NCBI GenBank assembly: GCA_046305255.1
Contig: JBKCCF010000099.1
Span: 1 to 30,198, forward strand
Reading direction: 5' to 3'
Length of the DNA: 30,198 nucleotides
DNA from: UBA6136 sp046305255
GTDB taxonomy: Bacteria > Pseudomonadota > Gammaproteobacteria > Methylococcales > Methylococcaceae
In this document: piece by piece, positions 1 to 6,790 of the stretch
Layout: every line of letters begins with the position of its first letter
Position numbering within the stretch: the first letter of the stretch is position 1
The notes under the pieces: model-generated
What the model was told of the DNA's origin: nothing
Seen by the model: only the letters and a program-made list of their open reading frames with translations
Database searches by the model: none
Position numbers and translations under genes: made by a program

Positions 1-25
1 GGGCAGGGGATGTGTCAAAGTGCAT
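1..25 (-). CDS. possible start of rsxD (partial, runs off the left edge)
   Basis: Reading leftward from 25, an ATG opens a frame beginning M-H-F-D-T-S-P-A that stays open to the window edge. It lies 22 bp after the rsxC stop codon, exactly where rsxD sits in rsxABCDGE operons. RsxD N-termini often carry a short T/S-S-P motif before the first membrane helix, and this fragment fits. No clear Shine-Dalgarno sequence is visible and only eight codons are present, so the call rests mostly on gene order. Confidence 0.35.
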
Positions 26-47
26 ACGGCGTCATTGGGGGCTCGGT

Positions 48-1583
48 TTAGTCGGCGGATTCGTCGGGTGTAGCGGGTTTGCTTGCGCGTTTCTGTCTGG
101 CCCGTTCCAGTGCCTGCTGGATGTGCGGTGACGAACCGCCCGCCAAGGAGGCCTTGCGTTGCTGTGCTACTTCGGCCCGCTCGCGTGCGTCCTGCTCCAT
201 CCGCTGCTGACGGGCCTCAAATCGTACTCTGGCGTGATCGGCCTTGTCTCTTTCCCGCTGTTGCGCCAGTAGCCGGCCCTTAGCGGTCTGGAACTGACGT
301 GTGAGTGGAATGTGGCTGGGACAAACCACATCGCAGCAGCCGCATTCAATGCAGTCGAGCAGCTGATAGTCGGCCGCCCGATCGAGGTGATCGCCGCGCA
401 GATGCCAGTGCAGTTGCTGAGGCAGCAGTCGGGTGGGACAGACCTCCATACAGGCACCACAGCGGATACAGGGCTGCGTGACAGGGGCAGCGCCCAGTTC
501 GTCTGGACTGGCGACCAGCACCGCGTGGCTGGTTTTACTGATGGGTACGGCGTCGGTCGCAATCGCATAGCCCATCATGGGGCCGCCGATAATCAGGCGT
601 GCTGCCTGATCGGTATAGCCACCGCAGTAGTCGATCAGGTGCGCAATCGGGGTTCCTATTCTGACCTGCAGATTCCGGGGCCTGTGCAGCCCGTGACCGG
701 TGACAGTGACGATGCGGGATATGAGCGGTTCACCCTGCATGACCGCCCGATAAATCGCGGCGACGGTTGCGACATTCTGGCAGAGGATGCCAAGGTCTTC
801 GGGCAGGCCGCGGGTCGGGACTTCGCGCCCGGTTAGGGTCTGGATCAGCTGTTTTTCGCCGCCTGCCGGGTAGATCGTTGGCACCCTGACGATCTCGATG
901 TCATCCCGGTTACAGCTGCTACGAATCTCAAGCAGGGCGTTCACGGCGGCGGGCATGTCGTTTTCGATAGCAATGATGACCCGTTGCGCCCCCAGTACCT
1001 GTCGCAGAATGTCAGCGCCGCCGAGAATATCGGCAGGCTGTTGCAGCATCAGTGCGTTGTCACAGCTGACAGTGGGTTCACATTCGGCGGCATTGATGAT
1101 CAGGGTATGGATGGGCTTGTTGCCCTTGAGTTTGGCGGCAGTCGGGAAGCCGGCACCGCCCTGACCCACGATGCCTGCCGCATGGATCTGCTGCAGTATC
1201 GCCTGCGCTGTAGCCTTGGTGTAGTCAGCGAGGCCCGAGCAGGGAAGGGCAAGGTCCTGGCCATCGCTGGTGATGATGATGCAGGTGTCGGCAATGTTTG
1301 AGGGATGCGGGATGGGTCGCATTTCAATAGCGCTCACCCAGCCGGAGGTCGAGGCGTGGATGGGTGGGTCGAGCACATCATCGCCACCGGCCAGAACGGT
1401 GCCGGCCAGCACGTGCTCACCGATGCTGACTTTCGGGCTGGCCTGTCGGCCATCGCGCTGCAGTAGCGGGAAGATCAGGTGCCCGGGTATTTCGGCATCG
1501 GCCAGCAGCGGTGTCCCGGTGAGCGATTTTTGGCGTGTCATTATCAGGCCGCCGGGGAATCTGTGCAGGGACGTTTCGCTCAT
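48..1583 (-). CDS. rsxC: electron transport complex subunit RsxC (RnfC-type)
   Basis: Peripheral NADH- and FMN-binding subunit of the Rsx/Rnf membrane complex, which couples NADH and ferredoxin or flavodoxin redox to ion movement and, in enterics, helps reduce SoxR. The 511-aa product starts with the family motif H-R-F-P-G-G, has the glycine-rich NADH/FMN region (VGQGGAGFPTAAKL), and carries two 4Fe-4S clusters (CIRCGACMEVCP near residues 372-382 and CIECGCCDVVCP near 411-421). It ends in a charged coiled tail of about 80 residues, much shorter than the alanine-rich tail of the E. coli protein. The ATG at 1583 is chosen because it overlaps the rsxB stop (ATGA). The frame stays open further upstream only because it runs antiparallel through rsxB coding sequence. 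Confidence 0.95.
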   Translation of the reverse strand: MSETSLHRFPGGLIMTRQKSLTGTPLLADAEIPGHLIFPLLQRDGRQASPKVSIGEHVLAGTVLAGGDDVLDPPIHASTSGWVSAIEMRPIPHPSNIADTCIIITSDGQDLALPCSGLADYTKATAQAILQQIHAAGIVGQGGAGFPTAAKLKGNKPIHTLIINAAECEPTVSCDNALMLQQPADILGGADILRQVLGAQRVIIAIENDMPAAVNALLEIRSSCNRDDIEIVRVPTIYPAGGEKQLIQTLTGREVPTRGLPEDLGILCQNVATVAAIYRAVMQGEPLISRIVTVTGHGLHRPRNLQVRIGTPIAHLIDYCGGYTDQAARLIIGGPMMGYAIATDAVPISKTSHAVLVASPDELGAAPVTQPCIRCGACMEVCPTRLLPQQLHWHLRGDHLDRAADYQLLDCIECGCCDVVCPSHIPLTRQFQTAKGRLLAQQRERDKADHARVRFEARQQRMEQDARERAEVAQQRKASLAGGSSPHIQQALERARQKRASKPATPDESAD

Positions 1584-2110
1584 CCTGCTGCCTGTCGGGT
1601 TGGCGCGGGCAGTGCGACGGGGTGGGCCAGTATCATGGCGATGCAGTCGACCGGGCAGGGCGGGAGACAGAGTTCGCAGCCGGTGCATTCGGCGGCGATG
1701 ACCGTATGCATGAATTTCGCGGCGCCAACGATGGCGTCCACCGGACAGGCCTGTATGCAGAGCGTGCAACCGATGCAGCGGTCTTCATCAATGAGGGCGA
1801 TCTGCTGCGGCTTGCAGGCGCCTCGGCTCGCATCCAGCGATTTTGGTTCCATGCCTAGCAGGCTGGCGAGGGCCTTTATGGTGTCCTCGCCGCCCGGGGG
1901 GCACTGATTGATGTCGGCCTGGCCCCGGGCAATCGCTTCTGCGTAGGGGCTACAGCCCGGGAAACCGCATTGCGCGCACTGGGTTTGCGGGAGTAATGCG
2001 TCTATTTTTTCAGCCAGGGGATCCACCTCGGCCTTGAATCGGCGCGCACTGTAGCTCAACAGTATGCCAAGACCCATGAAGAGCAATACGATCACAATGA
2101 CAGCCAGCAT
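1580..2110 (-). CDS. rsxB: electron transport complex subunit RsxB (ferredoxin-like, RnfB-type)
   Basis: Iron-sulfur electron-transfer subunit of the Rsx/Rnf complex. The 176-aa protein begins with one hydrophobic anchor helix (residues 1-20), followed by the Fe-S domain with cysteines in C-x2-C-x4-C and a fourth Cys before PPGG (QCAQCGFPGC, then QCPPGG). It ends with two ferredoxin-type 4Fe-4S motifs (CIGCTLCIQACP and CTGCELCLPPCP). Length and domain order are those of the family. It starts 14 bp after rsxA and its stop overlaps the rsxC start, which suggests translational coupling. Confidence 0.95.
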   Translation of the reverse strand: MLAVIVIVLLFMGLGILLSYSARRFKAEVDPLAEKIDALLPQTQCAQCGFPGCSPYAEAIARGQADINQCPPGGEDTIKALASLLGMEPKSLDASRGACKPQQIALIDEDRCIGCTLCIQACPVDAIVGAAKFMHTVIAAECTGCELCLPPCPVDCIAMILAHPVALPAPTRQAAG

Positions 2111-2124
2111 TCGGTGCGGTACTC

Positions 2125-2706
2125 CTAGCTTTTCACCAGACCGGCGAATCCCATGAAGGCCATGGAAACAAGTCCGGCAGTGATCAGGCCAATGGCATTG
2201 CCGCGAAACGGTGCCGGAACATCGGCAGCGTCCACCCGTTCCCGCACCCCAGCAAACAGGACCAGTACCAGGGTGAAACCCAGCGAGGCGCCCAGACCAT
2301 AGAGCAGGGATTGCATGAAGCTGTGTTGTGCCTGCACGTTCAGTAGGGCCACGCCAAGGACTGCACAGTTGGTGGTGATCAGCGGCAGGAAAATACCCAG
2401 CAATTGAAACAGCAGGGGGCTGGTCTTACGGACGACCTGCTCGGTGAACTGGACTACCACGGCGATGACGACGATGAATACAATGGTTCGCAGGTATTCA
2501 ACCCCCAGCGGGACCAGTAACCAGGTGTTCACCATGTAGCTGCTGACCGAGGATAGCGTCAGCACGAAAGCCGTCGCCAACCCCATGCCCAGTGCGGTTT
2601 CCTGACGTCTGGAAACCCCCATCAGCGGACAGAGACCCAGAAACTGCACCAGTACCAGATTGTTGACCAGCATCGTACCGACCAGTATGAGCAGATAGTC
2701 CTTCAT
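2125..2706 (-). CDS. rsxA: electron transport complex subunit RsxA (RnfA-type)
   Basis: Integral membrane subunit of the Rsx/Rnf complex. The 193-aa protein has about six hydrophobic segments and typical RnfA signatures: N-N-x-V-L-x-Q-F-L-G-L-C-P near residue 20 and T-T-N-C-A-V-L-G-V-A near residue 110. The two conserved cysteines in these motifs are present; in the family they bind an intramembrane iron-sulfur cluster. The start codon overlaps the gluQ stop (ATGA), so rsxA appears to be expressed from the dksA-gluQ transcript rather than from its own promoter. Confidence 0.95.
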   Translation of the reverse strand: MKDYLLILVGTMLVNNLVLVQFLGLCPLMGVSRRQETALGMGLATAFVLTLSSVSSYMVNTWLLVPLGVEYLRTIVFIVVIAVVVQFTEQVVRKTSPLLFQLLGIFLPLITTNCAVLGVALLNVQAQHSFMQSLLYGLGASLGFTLVLVLFAGVRERVDAADVPAPFRGNAIGLITAGLVSMAFMGFAGLVKS

Positions 2707-3647
2707 ATGCTGAACCGTGTGGGGTCTATGCGAATATGACGAAGGCCACTAAGTGGGGAAGCATCCCAGTGGGCTATCGCCCAGGCCAGTATTTCTCTGG
2801 CGTTTGCACGCTGCAAATCAGCCGGCGGTGACTGTTGCAGCAGTTCGAGCAGGTAACACAGCAGGGCGCTGGTATGCCTGGTCTCAGCTTCAGGCGCGAG
2901 GTGACGCTTGCTCAGTTTACGGCCTGCGGGGTCGACCAGCACAGGGACGTGGCTATAGACAGGTGTGGGAAGGCCGAGTTTTTGTTGCAGATAAATCTGT
3001 CGCGGGGTCGATGCAAGGAGATCATGTCCCCGCACGACGTGGGTGATTCCGAGTTCGGCATCGTCGACGGCGGTAGCCAGGTGGTAGGCATAGGCGCCAT
3101 CGCGGCGGTAGAGAATGAAGTCGCCCACATCACGTGAAAGAATCCGGACGACCAGGCCTTGCAGCTGATCCTGAAACCGGATCTCTGTGGCCTCGGTCAT
3201 GATGCGCAGCGCATGGGAGTGGTCGGCTGTGCTCAGGCGACGGTGACGGCAATATCCCGGGTAAACAGCCGGCTCCAGGTGTTCGGTCGATTGTGCCAGC
3301 ACCTTGCGGGAGCATGTGCAGGGATAGAGACCGCCCTGCGCTTCCAGCGCATCCAGTGCCGACCGATAGCGCTGCGTTTGCTGGCTCTGAAAAACGATCG
3401 GTCCATCCCACACCAGACCCAGGGCTTCGAGGTTGGCGATGATGCTCTCGGCGGCACCGGGTACTGTGCGGTAGGGATCGATATCATCAATCCGAAGATG
3501 CCATGCCCCGCCGACCGACCGGGCATCAATAAAGCTGGCGAGGGCGGTGAACAATGAACCGATGTGCAAGGGTCCGGAGGGTGAGGGCGCGAAGCGGCCG
3601 CAGTACAACCTGGTAGCGCCAGGCCCGGTGGGAATGACCGCTTGCAA
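2703..3647 (-). CDS. gluQ: glutamyl-Q tRNA(Asp) synthetase
   Basis: Truncated glutamyl-tRNA synthetase paralogue that attaches glutamate to queuosine in the anticodon of tRNA(Asp). The 314-aa protein has the class I synthetase motif PSGPLHIGSL near residue 24, a C-T-C...Y...C zinc-binding pattern (PCTCSRKVL to YPGYCRHR), and the K-L-S-K-R ATP loop. It lacks a C-terminal anticodon-binding domain, as expected. The frame opens with TTG at 3647 and has no good ribosome binding site; a second TTG at 3608, closer to the family N-terminus, is possible. It lies 24 bp downstream of dksA, a linkage also known in E. coli, and its stop overlaps the rsxA start. Confidence 0.93.
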   Translation of the reverse strand: MQAVIPTGPGATRLYCGRFAPSPSGPLHIGSLFTALASFIDARSVGGAWHLRIDDIDPYRTVPGAAESIIANLEALGLVWDGPIVFQSQQTQRYRSALDALEAQGGLYPCTCSRKVLAQSTEHLEPAVYPGYCRHRRLSTADHSHALRIMTEATEIRFQDQLQGLVVRILSRDVGDFILYRRDGAYAYHLATAVDDAELGITHVVRGHDLLASTPRQIYLQQKLGLPTPVYSHVPVLVDPAGRKLSKRHLAPEAETRHTSALLCYLLELLQQSPPADLQRANAREILAWAIAHWDASPLSGLRHIRIDPTRFSI

Positions 3648-3671
3648 ACTATCTGTCGTTCTGGCAGGGCC

Positions 3672-4109
3672 TCAGCCCACCTGCTTTTCCCGCAGCTCGT
3701 CGAGCGTTTTGCAGTCTATGCACTGGGTTGCTGTCGGGCGGGCTTCAAGTCGCCGTAAGCCGATTTCGATGCCGCAGGTCTCGCAGTAGCCGTAGTCCCC
3801 TCTTTCGAGATTCTGCAAGGATTCGTCTATCTTCTTGATCAGCCTGCGTTCGCGATCACGCGTGCGCAATTCGAGACTGAACTCCGATTCCTGCGTGGCT
3901 CGATCATTGGGATCTGGAAAGTTGGCGGCCTCATCCTGCATGTGATGAACGGTGCGGTCGACTTCACTCATGAGCTCGGTTTTCCAGTTCATCAAAATTT
4001 GGCGAAAGTGAAGGACCTGAGCCTCGTTCATGTACTCTTCGCCTTCCCCAAGGTGATAGGGTTCGAAGGTGAAGGGCGTCGCGTGAGTCACAGATTTGTT
4101 GCTGGACAT
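3672..4109 (-). CDS. dksA: RNA polymerase-binding transcription factor DksA
   Basis: Stringent-response cofactor that acts with ppGpp through the RNA polymerase secondary channel. The 145-aa protein has the coiled-coil arms with the conserved acidic tip (F-P-D-P-N-D-R-A-T-Q-E) and a C-terminal C4 zinc finger (YCETCG, then QCIDCK). Length is normal for the family. The ATG at 4109 has a TAGGAG ribosome binding site about eight bases upstream, preceded by a hairpin and a promoter on the same strand. It is the first gene of the apparent dksA-gluQ-rsxABC transcript. Confidence 0.97.
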   Translation of the reverse strand: MSSNKSVTHATPFTFEPYHLGEGEEYMNEAQVLHFRQILMNWKTELMSEVDRTVHHMQDEAANFPDPNDRATQESEFSLELRTRDRERRLIKKIDESLQNLERGDYGYCETCGIEIGLRRLEARPTATQCIDCKTLDELREKQVG

Positions 4110-4122
4110 GCCTAACTCCTAC

Positions 4123-4144
4123 AACCGGTTTTCAAAAGCCGGTT
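4123..4144 (-). promoter_or_regulatory. inverted repeat in the dksA 5' leader
   Basis: An inverted repeat with arms AACCGG and CCGGTT, and mutually complementary AAAA/TTTT inside, lies between the predicted dksA promoter and its TAGGAG ribosome binding site, ending about five bases before that site. On the dksA transcript it can form a stem-loop directly beside the ribosome binding site. No T-run follows, so it is not an intrinsic terminator. A role in translation control or mRNA stability is inference. Confidence 0.45.
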
Positions 4145-4184
4145 AGTATAGACAGAAATTTATGACAAGGACAATCTGCGTCAA
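4145..4184 (-). promoter_or_regulatory. predicted sigma70-type promoter of dksA
   Basis: On the minus strand TTGTCC (4169-4174) and TATACT (4145-4150) are separated by 18 bases, upstream of the dksA leader. An alternative pair is TTGACG (4179-4184) and TAAATT (4157-4162) with a 16-base spacer. Either would yield a leader of roughly 30-50 nt containing the hairpin at 4123-4144. Confidence 0.45.
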
Positions 4185-4243
4185 AGCAGGTGTACATCAG
4201 GAATCCCGGGTGCTGCGCAAGACAGCTTCCCCATTTTGATACG

Positions 4244-4378
4244 ATGACGAAGATGCCTAAGCCACCGACCCCGGAACCGCTGACCTTACGGAAATTACTC
4301 GAAATCGTTTTGATCATTGCCGTGATGGAATGCGGCTTTTTTCTGTTAAGACTCGGCGCCGCATGGTGGCACCGCTAG
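4244..4378 (+). CDS. possible small single-pass membrane peptide
   Basis: A 44-codon frame starting at ATG 4244 encodes a proline-rich, basic N-terminus (M-T-K-M-P-K-P-P-T-P) followed by a hydrophobic stretch of about 20 residues and a W-W-H-R end, the layout of a small inner-membrane peptide. It lies between the divergent dksA promoter and the FKBP gene, ending 41 bp before the latter. No good Shine-Dalgarno sequence is seen and I recognise no family. It could be chance, but the composition is peptide-like rather than random. Confidence 0.35.
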   Translation: MTKMPKPPTPEPLTLRKLLEIVLIIAVMECGFFLLRLGAAWWHR

Positions 4379-4419
4379 TGCGGCAGGGCAGTAACAACCC
4401 ATTCACCCAAGGAGACTTC

Positions 4420-4905
4420 ATGACCAGATTCTTACCTGCGGATTGCCGCAGACCGTTAGCAACGGCATTACTTGCTGTTATTGCCCTCTCAGGGTGCCAG
4501 CAACCATCGGTTGATGCTGAACAGGTTAAACAGCAGGGCGTTAGCTTTTTAAGCGAAAATGGCAGCAAGCCGGGTGTCACTACCACGGCCAGTGGTCTGC
4601 AGTATGAGGTGTTGCAGGAAGGCAAGGGCGCAGCACCGGCGGCAACTGACAGGGTAACGGTGAACTACCGGGGCAGTCTGGTGACAGGCGAGCAGTTTGA
4701 CAGTGGCGAGAGCATCAGTTTTCCCCTGAATGGCGTGATTCCCGGCTGGACTGAGGGACTGCAGCTTATGAAGGAAGGCGCAAAATACCGGTTCTTTATT
4801 CCCGCCCAACTGGCCTATGGCGACACCGGGGCCGGTGGCGTTATCCCGCCGGGAGCCGCGCTGATATTTGAAGTTGAACTGGTCAAGGTGGGCGCACAGC
4901 CCTAA
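4420..4905 (+). CDS. FKBP-type peptidyl-prolyl isomerase, lipoprotein
   Basis: Envelope peptidyl-prolyl cis-trans isomerase, probably a periplasm-facing folding helper. The 161-aa product begins with a lipoprotein signal (lipobox L-S-G-C, Cys26). After a short linker comes a single FKBP domain from about residue 55 to the end, with the family motifs V-x-V-N-Y-R-G, F-D-S-G, V-I-P-G-W-x-E-G-L and A-Y-G...I-P-P-x-A-x-L-x-F-x-V-E-L. The ATG at 4420 follows AAGGAG at good spacing; longer in-frame starts lack one and would hide the signal peptide. It lacks the long N-terminal dimerisation domain of FkpA/Mip. Confidence 0.9.
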   Translation: MTRFLPADCRRPLATALLAVIALSGCQQPSVDAEQVKQQGVSFLSENGSKPGVTTTASGLQYEVLQEGKGAAPAATDRVTVNYRGSLVTGEQFDSGESISFPLNGVIPGWTEGLQLMKEGAKYRFFIPAQLAYGDTGAGGVIPPGAALIFEVELVKVGAQP

Positions 4906-4930
4906 ACCTGCGACGGACTCAGCCGGCATT

Positions 4931-4955
4931 GAGCGCTCGAAACTGGCGAGCGCTC
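4931..4955. terminator. inverted repeat between convergent genes (candidate terminator)
   Basis: Perfect 9-bp arms (GAGCGCTCG and CGAGCGCTC) enclose a 7-base loop between the convergent FKBP and lipoprotein genes, touching the stop codon of the latter. There is no T-run on either strand, so if it ends transcription it does so weakly or with help. It may instead simply protect 3' ends. Confidence 0.45.
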
Positions 4956-5376
4956 AGGGTATGAGGTCGTCTACGGCCTGGGTCGCCTTTTCGCAGGCCG
5001 GTACGGTTTCGGCGAGACCCATCTTCAGTTTCAGATCAGAGCTTTGCCCGGTCATGGAATCGGAAACAATGTCATTGAGCGGTTGGCATGTGCTGATCAT
5101 TTCCTGCTCGGCTGCCGACAGTTTGCGTGCCTCGGCAGGGGATTGCTCGCTACGCTCACTGGCTGATTCGATCAGGCTGTTCATCACCTGATTGTGGTAA
5201 CGAAAAACCTGTTCTACATAGTGTTCGAATTCCTCGCGCGACATAACGACTTCGCCCCCCCCGGGCGGATGCGTGGTCACACTGGTGCAGCCGGCCAGTA
5301 GCAGACACAACAGCCCAGCAAGCGGTGCCGGCGCGCTTCGCCGGCAATCAGTCCCTGTTTGATTGCTTTTGTTCAT
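4954..5376 (-). CDS. small hypothetical lipoprotein
   Basis: The 140-aa product has a basic N-terminus, a hydrophobic segment and lipobox L-A-G-C, so it should be lipid-anchored in the envelope. The rest is mostly helical and charged (SREEFEHYVEQVFRYHNQVM, then acidic and glutamine-rich), with two further cysteines (STCQP and PACEK) that could pair. I do not recognise a family. The ATG at 5376 is preferred over an upstream in-frame ATG at 5517 because it exposes the signal peptide and does not invade lplT. It follows lplT in the same direction by about 90 bp. Confidence 0.7.
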   Translation of the reverse strand: MNKSNQTGTDCRRSAPAPLAGLLCLLLAGCTSVTTHPPGGGEVVMSREEFEHYVEQVFRYHNQVMNSLIESASERSEQSPAEARKLSAAEQEMISTCQPLNDIVSDSMTGQSSDLKLKMGLAETVPACEKATQAVDDLIP

Positions 5377-5465
5377 CCTTGGGTACCTCACCCTATCACC
5401 ATGTTCATGGAGCAGCGGTGCCTGAAATTTTGCTGCCATGCGTCGGCCAATAGCCCTTGATCGTA

Positions 5466-6623
5466 TCATTTCGCCAGGCGGGGCAGACGCCAGGAAACCA
5501 GCAAGGTCATCATCCACACCATGGAGCCCAACACCAGAATGGTCGTGATCGCACTGACACCGTGGGCACTGGCTAACGTGTAAAGTCCCATGCTGGTCAG
5601 GATGGCGCTGTTCTGGAAAAAATTCTGCACTGCCACCGCGCTGCCACTCCCGACCGTTGTGTGGCCGATTTCCTGTATGGCTGCGTTGAGCGGCACCACA
5701 AAAATACCGCCGCTGATGCCTATCGCCAGCAAGACGCCGCGCGCCAGCCAGAGGGTGTCAACCCCCGCCAGCAGCAGAAAGAGAGTACCCATGGCATAGG
5801 CCGGGAAACGGGTGCGGCGGATCTGGTTCAATGGAATCAGTCGTGGCACCAGGCTGGACCCGATGATGATGCCGATCGCCAGAAACAGGGTAAGTTCTGC
5901 AATGTCCGAGGCCGTTTGGGTATGCAGGACCGCAGGTGCCCATGCGATCAGGACGACCCGCAAGGTTGCAGCACAGGCCCAGAACAAACTCAGGGCCAGT
6001 AAGACATTGCGGGCTCTCAGGGTATGCAGCAACTGACGCATCCAGCCGATCAGCGCGCGCCAGGCCGACCCCTGATCGACGCCACGTGCCCGCAGTCGAG
6101 GCAACAGAAGGGTAGCAGACGCAGAAATCAGGTAAAGGCACACGACTGTCAGCAAGGCCATCGGTATCGAGATATCGGCCAGCCGTGCACCAACCACGGT
6201 ACCGAACAGGATGGCAACGATGGAAGCGCCTTCGACCCAGCCGTTTGCCTTCACCAGATGCTCTGAATGGGTCAGCTCCGGAATGATGCCGTATTTGGCC
6301 GGACTGTAGGCCGAGGCTCCCACCCCGATCAATCCATACCCCAGCAGAGGCTCAATTCCCAGATAAATGGATAGACCTCCCACCGCCTTCACCAGGTTAG
6401 AGCACAGCAGCACATTAGGTTTCGGGTAGCGATCGGCCAGATTGCCGACCCAGGGTGTCAGTGTCACGAAGGCTACCAGGAATGCGCTTTGCAGGGCAGG
6501 GATATACCAGCCTTTATGCCCACCTTCCTGTATCACCATGGCAATGACGGTGAACAAAATCGCATTATCGCTGAACGCAGACAGAAACTGCGCGAGCACC
6601 AGGGTAATGATGCTACGGTTCAT
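5466..6623 (-). CDS. lplT: lysophospholipid transporter LplT (MFS)
   Basis: Major facilitator protein that flips lysophospholipids, mainly lyso-phosphatidylethanolamine, across the inner membrane so Aas can reacylate them. The 385-aa protein has 10-12 hydrophobic segments and LplT-like features near the N-terminus (LAQFLSAFSDNAILFT) and the motif GNLADRYPKPNVL after helix 2. The ATG at 6623 has GGAG about ten bases upstream. It lies 167 bp downstream of aas in the same direction. In E. coli, as I recall, lplT precedes aas, so the order is reversed here. Confidence 0.93.
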   Translation of the reverse strand: MNRSIITLVLAQFLSAFSDNAILFTVIAMVIQEGGHKGWYIPALQSAFLVAFVTLTPWVGNLADRYPKPNVLLCSNLVKAVGGLSIYLGIEPLLGYGLIGVGASAYSPAKYGIIPELTHSEHLVKANGWVEGASIVAILFGTVVGARLADISIPMALLTVVCLYLISASATLLLPRLRARGVDQGSAWRALIGWMRQLLHTLRARNVLLALSLFWACAATLRVVLIAWAPAVLHTQTASDIAELTLFLAIGIIIGSSLVPRLIPLNQIRRTRFPAYAMGTLFLLLAGVDTLWLARGVLLAIGISGGIFVVPLNAAIQEIGHTTVGSGSAVAVQNFFQNSAILTSMGLYTLASAHGVSAITTILVLGSMVWMMTLLVSWRLPRLAK

Positions 6624-6790
6624 GCCGGAGTCTCCGTTCCGGTTGGGTACAGGGCCAGACCTCGCTCCAGGCAGGCGGATTCTGGACAACATATCAGGCG
6701 GGCAGGGCTGTCGGGCATGTTCATGTTGTCTGGAGGGTCGTCATGGGTGTGTTTGAATAAGTGCCGGCGCATCAAAGCGGGGGTGCAAGC

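Noticed and set aside
312..836. 174-codon plus-strand frame opposite rsxC
   Set aside because: Antisense to a clear gene, with no family resemblance and composition typical of a shadow frame.
1584..1769. N-terminal extension of the rsxC frame by 62 codons
   Set aside because: It runs wholly inside rsxB, is rich in Arg and His as shadow frames are, and the ATG at 1583 overlaps the rsxB stop in the usual coupled way.
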